Below are positions 1 through 9,182 of a DNA stretch of 64,000 nt, in pieces; within the stretch, counting starts at the first letter, position 1; the number at the start of each line of letters is the position of its first letter. The notes below the pieces were generated by a model. That model was not told where the DNA came from and searched no databases. It worked only from the letters and a program-made list of their open reading frames with translations. The stretch lies in the NCBI RefSeq assembly GCF_000417875.1, contig NW_006920882.1, forward strand, positions 1-64,000, read 5' to 3'. Both the position numbers and the translations under genes were made by a program. The stretch comes from Pseudozyma flocculosa PF-1 (Eukaryota; Basidiomycota; Ustilaginomycetes; Ustilaginales; Ustilaginaceae).

Positions 1-85
1 TCTAACCCTAAGTGGCCTATCTATCATATGAAATTAGTTTGTCAAGAATCGGTCCGCCCCTAACCCTGCCCACATCACCTTGTAA

Positions 86-115
86 CCCTAACCCCTACCC
101 CTACCCCTACCCCTA
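86..115. repeat. Telomere-like C-rich repeat tract
   Basis: One CCCTAA unit (86-91) is followed by four perfect CCCCTA units (92-115), and isolated CCCTAA hexamers occur at 6-11 and 58-63. TTAGGG is the usual fungal telomere repeat, and TAGGGG is a one-base variant of it. This may be a degenerate or interstitial telomeric tract near a chromosome end. It is short, so chance or simple-repeat origin remains possible. The further CCCTAA at 205-210 is explained by the anticodon loop of the adjacent tRNA gene. Confidence 0.45.
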
Positions 116-118
116 CGC

Positions 119-130
119 AAAAAAAAAAAA
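119..130 (-). terminator. Pol III T-run terminator for tRNA-Pro
   Basis: The A-run on the plus strand is a run of about 12 T on the minus strand. It begins about 8 nt past the 3' end of the tRNA-Pro gene, as expected for RNA polymerase III termination. Confidence 0.6.
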
Positions 131-137
131 TGAATGG

Positions 138-242
138 GGGTCCAACCCAGAATCGGACTGGGGACCTCTGTCATACAGTTTCTGCGTTTTCAGCCACGTC
201 CAAACCCTAAGACAGCATAATAAGCCACTATACGATTGGACC
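138..242 (-). tRNA. tRNA-Pro (anticodon AGG), with 31-nt intron
   Basis: On the minus strand a full cloverleaf folds. The acceptor GGTCCAA pairs perfectly with TTGGACC, the anticodon stem CTGTC pairs with GACAG, and the T-stem CCCAG pairs with CTGGG. The loop TTAGGG-T gives anticodon AGG, and its TTAGGGT form is typical of tRNA-Pro. A 31-nt intron (174-204) sits at the canonical place, after position 37. The D-stem is weak. The T-loop is TCCGATT, so the near-universal T55 is C and the B box is off consensus. A run of A at 119-130 supplies a Pol III terminator on this strand. It is probably a gene, with some chance of being a decaying copy. Confidence 0.75.
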
Positions 243-459
243 CGACCGTGTCGGGATTGCCGAAATTTGCGTATCTGAAGCAGTTTGCCTTTGTGCCTAG
301 TCCCACTGCAGTGCAACGTTTGCGTTTCTCGATGATCGCTTCTGCCGGCTGCAACGGCAAGAGCGCCTGAGCGAATGTCGTCCTTGGTCCATCGTCTATC
401 GCCGCCGTCTGCGCTCTGCGTGTTGTGTCTATCATACACTCGCCCCTTGCCCCGCCGCG

Positions 460-3315
460 TCACCGAGCAAAGTCCCAGATCTGCACCCGTTCGTCGCGCG
501 CCGACGTTGTCTGGTCGCGGGTTTCGCCGCTGCTGGTGGATGGCACGGTCGACATGACCGAGACAATCTTGTCGAACGCGGTCGAAACCCAGCGTATGGC
601 CGTCTGCGGCGTCGTGGCCGACGACGTGCGCTGGGCCTCGGCGAGGATCTGGCCAAGCGAGGCGGCGGCGGTGGCTGGCCCGGTCGAGGTGTGGCTTGGT
701 GCGAAGCGGTGCGGCGATGGTGGAGACGCGGGCGCGTCGCCGGATCCGCCTCTGTCGATCGGCTGCTCGCCCGCGATCCCATCCTCCTCCTCTTGCGCTT
801 CGTCGTCGCCCTCGAATATGGGCTGGAGCGTGGCTGCCGACGGGTGCGCCCGCAGCGTGACAATGTGGCGCATGGCCACGACGTCGGCGCCGTTGTCTGT
901 GCCGTCGCGTTGGCTGCCGCTCTCGTCTGTGCGTGCGCTGCGGTCCCTCGATGCCGTCCTTTCAGACCCGGCCTGGACCGAGGAGCGCGCCTGCTGCCGT
1001 ACCCGGCGCCGATCGGAAGCGCCGCGCCGCGTCCGACGCAGCAAGACGCTGGCGATCGAGTCGGCGTCGTCGAAGCGCTCGCCGAGGCTCCATACCATGA
1101 CGCTGCCGTCGGAGCTGCCGCTGACGCAGCGGCCGTCCTCGAGGGCAACGCTGAGGACGCTTCCTGTGTGGCCGTGGAGCACGCTCCGGTGGATCAGAGC
1201 CAGGGTGCCGCGCGTCGACGTCGAGGTCGCCGTGGCTGGACGACGGGCTCGCGGCAGAGGAGCGGCGCCACCGCCGTCGCCGTCGTCGTCGTCCAGGGCG
1301 TCTTCGCGGACGTGCGTCGTGGCGCCGACGAGCTCAAAAACTTCGAGCAGGTTGTCGGCGGCACCCAGGACGACAAACGGGTCGTCGTACGATATGCTGG
1401 TAAAGCGATTCGCCGCAGGGGCGGGACTGCGTGGGCGCAGCGCCGTCAGATCCGGTCCGCGGACGGGCCTGGAGCGAGCGTCGCTCCAGGGCAGGCGACG
1501 GTCGCGTAGCCCGTCGGGTGCGTGGACGCGGCGAAACATGTCGGTTCCTCGCGGATCGATGGGCGTCGAGGCGTAGGCGTGCTTTGCTGTGGCGTGCCGG
1601 CTCGTGATGCGGACGGCGGTCGACGCGGGCCCGCTCGCAGCGGCGGGCAAGAACAACACGACTTCCTGCACCCCGATGGTCCACGAGGCGGGGTATGCCG
1701 GGGTCGAATAGGCGATCGTGAGGCGAAAAGCTGGGCCACGGTCGTGGCCGGACCTTTCGTCTTCTGGCGCGTCGCCCTTCGAGCTGCTAGGCGCAGCTGG
1801 TGCGCGCCCGCGCTGTTGCTGCCTCGGGCGCTTTCGGGCGTCGTAGTACGGCAGCGGCTTGAGGCGCAGGCACGCCGGCCAGCAGGAGCGGTAGCTCGAC
1901 ATGTGCTGTACTAGCTCGGCAGACCAGCCTGCGCCGCCCGACGGTGCTTCGACGATGCGAAAGATGCCGATGCCGAAGTCCTCGGTGCAGGTGACGAGGA
2001 CGGGAGAATGAAAGGCGGTTGCGACGATGCGGCAGCCCTTTCCCGGAGCGTCGGCCGTGCGGGGCGATCGAATGTGGGTGAGCTCCTCGTAGACCTCGAG
2101 CCGGAAGCTGCCGCGATGCGGACGGGCACACACACGGGCGACGGAAAAGTCGCCCGTCGAGTAGGCCATCAGCAGCCTCACACCGTGGGCCATCGCTGCC
2201 TCGCGGTCACCGGCCGAGTGCGCTTCGGTGCTGGCCTTGCGCTTCCCCTTCGCGGTCCCGGCAGCGGAGTCGACCATGTCTCGGCCCATGTCGCTGGCAT
2301 CGAGACGCATCTCGACCAGCTCGACCTCGGCGATATCGACGCCACTCGCAGACCAGCGTTCGAGGAGGATCGACGGAGGCAGGAGCGTGGCAAGTGGGCG
2401 GTTCTGCGTTGGGTCGTGCGGCCGGCGATGAGCCGAAAGCGGCTCGCTCGTCTGTCGGGCGTCACCGAGCAGGCCATGTGCGAGAAAGACGTCGACGCCG
2501 AGGTGGTCCCTGGCGACGGTGCCCATGGTCGAGTGGGTGGGTCTCTCGCTCGCACGGCGGTTGGCGGTAAAGATGAGGTTGGGCGATGCCTCGACTAGCG
2601 TCGACGTGCTGGCAGCTGCGGCACTCGGGTGATTGTCGGGCGTGATTGCAGTCGCATGATGTTGCCGGGCGGCATCGGTGGCCACAGAGGATGGAGGAGC
2701 CAGACATGGCGGTGCCAGCGCTGACAAAGCGCCTGTATCTGTCCCGGCGAGGTGGTTGCAAGGAAGGTTTGCGCTGTGTGGGGGCACGTCGAGCTCAGTG
2801 ACGCGGAAGCGGCCGGTGGACCAGTTGAGCGTGACCTGATAGAGGGCCTTCCAGTCGAGGCCGTCGTTGCGGAGGGTCTCGCGGTGGCTGCCGTTGATGA
2901 ACGAGTCGGCCTGCTCCTGGGTCAGGGCGGGTGCGGTTCCGACCGTCGTCGTCGGCTGGGTGGTCCGGTCGGTGTGGAAGCGGGTGGGTAGCCTTCGGAT
3001 GCGTCTGCCGTCGCTGTTCGAGCTGGGGTGGCGAGAGCTGAGGTGGCCGAGATGCTGACGTAAGAGGAGGGAGCGGAGGCCTGCGAGCGTGGGGGTTTTT
3101 GTTGCGGCGACAGGTGGGTGGCCATGGTCGCTGGGGTGAAGCGAGGGAAGGACAAAGTCGCGGTAGTAGAGGCGCTTCCACAGGAGCCCGTCTACGCCGA
3201 GCCGGAGAAAGGTCGAGTGGACCGACTGGAGGTGGGCGAGGTCCGAGGCGGGGAGGTAGGCGAGGATCCTGAGCCACACCTCGTCCGAGAGGGGCCGTTC
3301 CAGAGGTGCAAGCAT
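460..3315 (-). CDS. F-box and WD-repeat protein, 951 aa
   Basis: The N-terminus (about residues 7-50, beginning RPLSDEVWLRILAYLPASDL) is a clear F-box, the motif that binds Skp1 in SCF ubiquitin ligases. The likely role is therefore a substrate receptor; the substrate is not evident. Around residues 710-745 the pattern HGHTGSVLSV...SGSSDGSVMVWSL is a WD40 blade, and the protein ends RVQIWDFAR, a second WD-like strand. Other blades are degenerate and separated by Arg/Ser-rich and Asp-rich low-complexity segments. The frame is open from an ATG at 3315, and no intron is needed. The 3' end lies about 220 bases from the tRNA-Pro gene. The F-box call is firm. The number of blades and the cellular target are unknown. 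Confidence 0.8.
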   Translation of the reverse strand: MLAPLERPLSDEVWLRILAYLPASDLAHLQSVHSTFLRLGVDGLLWKRLYYRDFVLPSLHPSDHGHPPVAATKTPTLAGLRSLLLRQHLGHLSSRHPSSNSDGRRIRRLPTRFHTDRTTQPTTTVGTAPALTQEQADSFINGSHRETLRNDGLDWKALYQVTLNWSTGRFRVTELDVPPHSANLPCNHLAGTDTGALSALAPPCLAPPSSVATDAARQHHATAITPDNHPSAAAASTSTLVEASPNLIFTANRRASERPTHSTMGTVARDHLGVDVFLAHGLLGDARQTSEPLSAHRRPHDPTQNRPLATLLPPSILLERWSASGVDIAEVELVEMRLDASDMGRDMVDSAAGTAKGKRKASTEAHSAGDREAAMAHGVRLLMAYSTGDFSVARVCARPHRGSFRLEVYEELTHIRSPRTADAPGKGCRIVATAFHSPVLVTCTEDFGIGIFRIVEAPSGGAGWSAELVQHMSSYRSCWPACLRLKPLPYYDARKRPRQQQRGRAPAAPSSSKGDAPEDERSGHDRGPAFRLTIAYSTPAYPASWTIGVQEVVLFLPAAASGPASTAVRITSRHATAKHAYASTPIDPRGTDMFRRVHAPDGLRDRRLPWSDARSRPVRGPDLTALRPRSPAPAANRFTSISYDDPFVVLGAADNLLEVFELVGATTHVREDALDDDDGDGGGAAPLPRARRPATATSTSTRGTLALIHRSVLHGHTGSVLSVALEDGRCVSGSSDGSVMVWSLGERFDDADSIASVLLRRTRRGASDRRRVRQQARSSVQAGSERTASRDRSARTDESGSQRDGTDNGADVVAMRHIVTLRAHPSAATLQPIFEGDDEAQEEEDGIAGEQPIDRGGSGDAPASPPSPHRFAPSHTSTGPATAAASLGQILAEAQRTSSATTPQTAIRWVSTAFDKIVSVMSTVPSTSSGETRDQTTSARDERVQIWDFAR

Positions 3316-5756
3316 GGCGAGCGTGAGGATGGTGCTGACAAGTGCGCTCTTCTAAGTGGCGAGTTACAAATGGAAAGATCACTCGACGAGGCCTGGACGA
3401 CGACGACGATGGAGTATGGACGCGAGCGAGGCAGGCATGTCGGTGGCGGCTAGGAGGCGGAGACAGCGGTCGCTTCGCTGGCTAGGTCGCAGATGATGTT
3501 GGCGGTGAGAGCATGCTGGGCTTGGCTGCGCGGGATGGTAGAGTGAAGTGTTGGCTTCCAACGGCTCGAGTCGGTACGAAGCGAGGCAAGACGGGTGCGG
3601 GCCGGAGACGGAGCAGACTAGACGTTTTGACGAGTAGGTTGTGACACGATGAGAGCGGCGACGAGTGCCACGGTCGGCGCCGTTGGTCGTGCTGGTGATG
3701 ATGACGGTGATGGTGGTGGTGGCGGCAGCAGAAGCGGCGGCGGCGGCGGCTCCGACAGGAAGACGACGGGACGCGCGGCCAAAGGTGGAGGCGGCCAGGC
3801 CATATCATCGGAAAAGAGCCCGCACCGGACGCCGTTGGCCGCGCGTGCGTGTGGCCGGGCTCCCAGGCCGCGGGCCGAGCCGAGCCAGCAGGCGGTCTAC
3901 TGCTGCGTTCGGGATGTTCCGCTGCATCAGCCTGGGCTGGAGAGGTCGGGGAGCTGGCGAGCAACGAGGGACGAGGGGCGCACGGCGGCGTCCTGGCCTG
4001 CTTGTCCACCAGGGATGGGCCACGAAGACAGCAGCGAGGCAGCGCCAAGCCGGCTGCCAGCTTCGAGCGACAGGCAGGCGGCGGCAAGAAGAAAGAAGCA
4101 GGCAAGGCGAGGAAAGGCAAGCAAGCTAAGGCGTGCCAGGCGGTGATGTCAGCGTGCGACGGGGGCGCTCCATGCATCATCTCTGGATCGCGCGGCAGCC
4201 GCCGAAGAGGCTAGGCCGGTAGGCTAGCCTAGGAGGACCCTGAGCTGCATTTGCTCCCTTGAGCGCGAGTGGGCAACCAACCAACCAACCAACGTCGATG
4301 ACCCCCGCCGCTCGCTCTGCCAGCTGGCAGCCGGCCCATATGGACGTCGATCCGCTTTGATTGTTCCCAGACTCGATCGAGTTGGTTGCTCGTTGTGCGT
4401 GCCCTTGCTTAGCTTCTTTGGCTGTCTTCCTGGCGTCGATCTATGTATGTGTGCGGGCCATGATGAGGCGCCCCACTTTGTTCACAATTATTGCGCCGCC
4501 CGATGCTGCAAGACCTAGTCGGCGGCCGCCGTACGTCGGCGTAGAAGCCTGCCCAGGCCCCGGCCCAGGCCCTGGCTCTGGCCTCTGGACTCGGCCCGGC
4601 CCGTCCGGTTGTCCAGTCTCACCCGCACAGCTGGCGTTCGGGCTGTGGGCAGAGCCGCCGCACGCTGGTCAACCGGTCAGGCAGGCAGAGCAAGGAGGAG
4701 GAGGGAGCTGCCAAGGCGGGGGGCCTTCGATGGCACCTCGCAAGCAAGCCTCATCGGACCGCGGGCCGTCGGCGGTGGGGAGCTTCGCCCAGGAGAGCGG
4801 CCGCCATCGATGCGGCTGGGCTGCACTTTAAACTTTTGGCTCGACGGCCGCCGCCTGGCCTATTGCCCCGTCGCCGCTCGTCTCTGTCCTGGCGAGGTGG
4901 ATTTCGGATTCCGCTCAAGCAGAGAGATGGCCGTGGTGAAGCCGAAAGATCGAGGCAGGGTTGTCTTATCGCTCGGGCCAGGCCAGGCCCCTGCAACGCG
5001 AGTGTGTGTGGGTGGGGGGGCCACACATACTCAACCACCGCCTGGCTCTGCTTTGGCCTTGGTCGACTGCTGCCAGCCTCGCAGCCAGGCGCGCCCGCCG
5101 TCTTTGATTTGCCTGGCCGACTCGCTATGATGCTTCCGGAGGTGAGCCTGCATCGGAGAGCCAAGTACGTTTTGCATCCTCCTCAGCTCCCAATCGCCGT
5201 CCCGACCACCATCATCTCCCTCTCCTCGTCCTCTACACTCCTTCCAAAAGGCATTCGCCATCAACTACGCCGGACGAGCTAGCGCCAGGCGACCAGAAGA
5301 GTGTCCCCCCGAGCAACGCCGCACCCCGTCAGGTCTCGCCGAGGTCAACCGCTGCGTCGCTCCATCCTCCCAATCCTCGGCCCGGTCTCGACCTGGATCG
5401 CAGCGCAGTCCAGCATCACAATCGCGCGCATCACCACCCCTTTGTGGCCGGCACACCGCGCACACACGCCCGCTCCTCTTGCGCCTGCGACGACCGCGCA
5501 CGCTCGAGCGGACGGGCCTCCGGAGCGAGCAACCCGGCAGCTCCGCCTGGCCACTTCTGACCTGCCACCGGACCAGTCAAAAGGCGGGTCGACTGCCCAT
5601 CTTCCGCTCGGTACGGCCCAGCGCGGCTCGAGGTTCCTCTGACAGCTACCAAGACCACCTCCTGGGACGCCTCTGCCAGCTCCTCACACCACCACCACCT
5701 TTGGACGCCGTTGCCCTGGTCTGAGCAGGGCACCGTCACCTGGCTGATCCCTCGCC
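3316..5756. other. Divergent intergenic region, no gene seen
   Basis: It separates the starts of the F-box gene (minus) and the kinase gene (plus), so it holds both promoters. Visible are GGC-rich triplet runs near 3720-3760, a (CCAA)n run near 4264-4292 and GGCCCA-type runs near 4553-4580. Open frames here are Ala/Arg/Pro-rich with no family resemblance. I see no RNA gene. Confidence 0.5.
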
Positions 5757-8588
5757 ATGGCTTCCAGATCCGAGAGCCCGCAGTCGATCGACGACGACGG
5801 CGTGCCCCAGATGTCGCCCCTCTCCACCACCCTCGGCGACGACAACGGAAACGACGGCGCACGGCATAGCAGCGACCGCCAAGACCACGCCTCGCAGCGG
5901 CCAGCAGCCGAGCCAGCAGACCGGGGCCACAGCGGCGCCGACGCAGGCGCGGGGCCCATCCAGCAGCAGGCCCCCACACTCTCGTCTTCACCCAAGGCCA
6001 CCGACACCACCGACACTACCACCACCGCCACTGCCACCGCCACGGCGACAACATCAGCCACCTCGACCTCAAACTCGGCTGCATCGCCTTCGCACCCCAA
6101 GTGCTGCAGCCGCAACCACTCGCATTCGCACCCTCACTCGCGCAACAGCCACAGCCATTGCGACCAGACACGGTCCAGCTCCCTCGGCCATTCCCATTCC
6201 CGCTCGCACGCTTCCCGCGCGGCCAGCAACGACGGCGCCGACGGGGCGCGGGCGTCGGGCTCGACGGCGCCTCACTCACGCACCACGTCGCGCAACACGT
6301 CCCACGACTTCAAGGAGACGCTCAACGCCCGCTCCAGGGACATGGACGACGGCTCCCGGATCATCAACCAGTACCGCATGACCGAAGTCATTGGCCAGGG
6401 CTCCTACGGCACCGTCCACCGCGCCACGCTCGCCGACGACCCCAGCGTCACGTTTGCCATCAAGGAGTTCGGCAAGACCCGCCTTCGCAAGAGCCACCGC
6501 GCGTCCAACATGAAGCGCTCCGCCCGCGGCAAGCCAGGCGCGCGCGGCAGCTCGAGGCCCCGCGGAGGCTTTGTCGCCGCCCACGACTCGTACCAGAACG
6601 AGCGGCAGCAGCAGCAGGATGGAGGTGATGGCAACGGCAATGGCGGCGGCGGCGGCGGCGGCGGCGCTGGCAGCGACGACCTCAAGGATCCGCTCATGCT
6701 CATCCGCCACGAGATGGCCATCCTCAAGAAGCTGCACCATCCGCACGTCGTCAAGCTCTACGAGGTGCTCGACGACCCCAGCAAGGACAGCCTGTACATG
6801 GTGTTTGAGCACTGCCCCGACGGCGCCGTCATCGACATCCGGCTCCACCACCAGTCGGAGCCCCTCGACGAGCCGACGGCGCGCTCCTACTTTGTCCAGG
6901 TGATGCTGGGCATCGAGTACCTCCACTCCAACGACATTGTCCACCGCGACCTCAAGCCCGACAACATCCTCCTCTCGGACGGCGGCCGGACGTGCAAGAT
7001 TGTCGACTTTGGCGTGTCGGAGATGTTTCTCAAGCCGGGCGACGACAAGATGCAGAAGTCGGCGGGCAGCCCGGCCTTCATGAGCCCGGAGCTCTGCACC
7101 GCCGGCCACAGCTGGTACCACGGCCGCTCCGACGACATCTGGTCGTTTGGCGTCACCGTCTACTGCATGGTAGTGGGCCGCCTGCCGTTTGACAAGGACA
7201 ATTTTTTCGAGATGTACGAGGCCATCAAGGCCGAGGAGCCCGAGTACCCCTCGCACCTCTCGCCCGAGCTCAAGGACCTGCTGCAGAAGCTGCTGCGAAA
7301 GGACCCCGAGAAGCGCATCACGATCGACGAGATGCGCCGCCACCCGTGGGTGACTTGCAACGGCACCGCCTCGATCATCTCGTCCGAGGAGAACCTCGAG
7401 CAGGTCGTCTTTGAGATCACCGAAGAGGAGCTCGACTGCGCCATCTGCAAGATCACCAACATCTTCACCTTTGCCCGCGCCATTTCCAAGTTCAAAAAGG
7501 GCGGCTCGATGAACCGCGCACGGCGCGAGGCCTCGCAGGCCCTCTCCGATGCCGAGGCCAAGAAGCAGAGCGGCGACGACGGCCAGGGCGCGGCGATCGA
7601 GGGGCAGGGCGACGGCAACGGCGAGCGCAAGGCCGGGAGAGCCGGCGCCGACGCCGCCGCCGCTGGCGAGCGCGACAGCCTGCAGGTCAAGGTCGATGCG
7701 TTGCGCAACGAGATCGAGCACCCAGAGCAGCAGCAGGAGGTGCTGCTGGTCGACTCGCCCACGTCGGACACGATCGAGCTGCCGCCCCTCGACGAGCTCG
7801 ACGATGGCGATGCCGCCGGCGCAGGCGCAGGCGACGACGACGACGACACAAAGTTGCGGCCAGGACCAGACGCCCTGCGGCGCACCAAGACGGATCCGGC
7901 CGGCGAGGCGGCGGCCGTGGTGCTGAGCAGGTCGCCCGACCTCTGCGACTCACCGACCTCTTGCGCATCAACGCCGGCCGACGCCCAGGTGGGCGAAAAG
8001 GATGGCTCGGCCGAGGCGACGGGGTCGCACAGCGAGGACCTGGCGCGTCGGCTGGCCGACGTCGTGATGCGCGAGGGGGGTGCGGACAACGCGTGGAAGA
8101 GCAAGGAAGCCATGAGCGAGAAGAAGAAGCGCGTCTCGATCCTCATGTCGGCGACGACGGGCGAGCTGCACACGTCACGCGACCACCTGGCGCGCGAGTA
8201 CGTCCAGCAGGGCGGCAGCCAAAGCGGCGGCAGCGGCAGTTCGGCCGGATCGCAAGGGGACCGGCCGGCGCGGAAGCCGACGCCGCACCGTGCGCCGCCA
8301 AAGGTGCTGGTGGACGAGGAGACGGTGTCGAGTCCGCGATCGGAAAACATCCCGACTCCGCCCGGGGCGAGCGAGGCGTACGTCGCGGCGGCGAGGGACG
8401 AGGATCTCGCGCGTGATCCGCTCGAGCTCGATGCGCAGCGGCAGGTGGCGGCGGCTGGTGGCGAGGCAGGTGGGCAGACGAAGGCGGTTCGGGAGGGGGA
8501 CAATCATGCTGTCGCGGCTGATGGTGATGGTGGTGGTGGTGGTGCTGATGGACCAAAGAGGCAGGCGGAGGTGCATGGATCTGGCTAG
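5757..8588 (+). CDS. CaMKK-type Ser/Thr protein kinase, 943 aa
   Basis: The kinase domain spans about residues 206-530. It has the glycine loop GQGSYGTV, the catalytic lysine in AIKEFGK, HRDLKPDN (about 393-400), DFG followed by VSEMF, and GSPAFMSPEL. After the lysine strand comes a basic Arg/Pro/Gly insert (KSHRAS...RGSSRPRGG) like the RP insert that marks Ca2+/calmodulin-dependent kinase kinases. The line MAILKKLHHPHVVKLYEVLDD also matches that family. Fungal members (Ssp1, Sak1/Tos3/Elm1 type) activate AMPK/Snf1 and related kinases. The insert is prolonged by a poly-Gly run near 6640-6670. A basic stretch after the domain (FTFARAISKFKKGGS, about 575) could bind calmodulin, which is inference. 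The N-terminus is His/Ser/Thr-rich and the C-terminus disordered. It is one exon, starting at the ATG at 5757. Confidence 0.88.
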   Translation: MASRSESPQSIDDDGVPQMSPLSTTLGDDNGNDGARHSSDRQDHASQRPAAEPADRGHSGADAGAGPIQQQAPTLSSSPKATDTTDTTTTATATATATTSATSTSNSAASPSHPKCCSRNHSHSHPHSRNSHSHCDQTRSSSLGHSHSRSHASRAASNDGADGARASGSTAPHSRTTSRNTSHDFKETLNARSRDMDDGSRIINQYRMTEVIGQGSYGTVHRATLADDPSVTFAIKEFGKTRLRKSHRASNMKRSARGKPGARGSSRPRGGFVAAHDSYQNERQQQQDGGDGNGNGGGGGGGGAGSDDLKDPLMLIRHEMAILKKLHHPHVVKLYEVLDDPSKDSLYMVFEHCPDGAVIDIRLHHQSEPLDEPTARSYFVQVMLGIEYLHSNDIVHRDLKPDNILLSDGGRTCKIVDFGVSEMFLKPGDDKMQKSAGSPAFMSPELCTAGHSWYHGRSDDIWSFGVTVYCMVVGRLPFDKDNFFEMYEAIKAEEPEYPSHLSPELKDLLQKLLRKDPEKRITIDEMRRHPWVTCNGTASIISSEENLEQVVFEITEEELDCAICKITNIFTFARAISKFKKGGSMNRARREASQALSDAEAKKQSGDDGQGAAIEGQGDGNGERKAGRAGADAAAAGERDSLQVKVDALRNEIEHPEQQQEVLLVDSPTSDTIELPPLDELDDGDAAGAGAGDDDDDTKLRPGPDALRRTKTDPAGEAAAVVLSRSPDLCDSPTSCASTPADAQVGEKDGSAEATGSHSEDLARRLADVVMREGGADNAWKSKEAMSEKKKRVSILMSATTGELHTSRDHLAREYVQQGGSQSGGSGSSAGSQGDRPARKPTPHRAPPKVLVDEETVSSPRSENIPTPPGASEAYVAAARDEDLARDPLELDAQRQVAAAGGEAGGQTKAVREGDNHAVAADGDGGGGGADGPKRQAEVHGSG

Positions 8589-9039
8589 AGGATCGCGATG
8601 CCACGGCCGGGCGAGAAGCGAAGGGCCTTGGCGGGTCGTCTTCGTGAACCGCGCCCCCACCCCCCGGCAGGCACGCCGAGCCGGGCTAGCCCGCCGGCTG
8701 GCTAGACAGGCTCAAGTCAGGTAGCAGAGTTCAACACATGCCTCGATCGCGAGCGAGCTTGATCTCGTGTCTCGCAGAGGATTGCCTGATGATCGATGCG
8801 CTGCGAGAACGAGAGGGGATTGTGACGCCGGTGCAAGCGGGATAGAGCGTACAAATACAGGGAAAAAAAAAAAAATGGAGAGAAAAAGGCCGGACGCGTA
8901 AATCCCCGCCGCCGATTGTCGTGGAGGTGGGGACGGATGTCTCTTCTCCCCGGCCCACCGCATGACCCACTGGACCGCCAAAGACGCTCTGGTCCGCCAA
9001 CGGATCCGGATGAGGGGGAGAGGGAGGAAGGGGTTTCTT
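8589..9039. other. Convergent 3' intergenic spacer
   Basis: It lies between the 3' ends of the kinase and the capping-enzyme gene. An A-run of 13 bases at about 8863-8875 is the only notable feature. No gene is seen. Confidence 0.4.
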
Positions 9040-9150
9040 TCAGCGCCGAACGAGTCCCAACGACGCGGCGGCACCGGCGCTCGAGACGGGCGGAGCTTTA
9101 CCGCGCACGCCGAGATAGGCCAGCCCGCCAAAGGGTATCGTCGGATCGTA

Positions 9151-9182
<32 letters not shown>

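Noticed and set aside
3482..4180. 232-codon minus-strand frame upstream of the kinase
   Set aside because: Leu/Pro/His-rich without domain signature; typical of the pyrimidine-rich divergent promoter.
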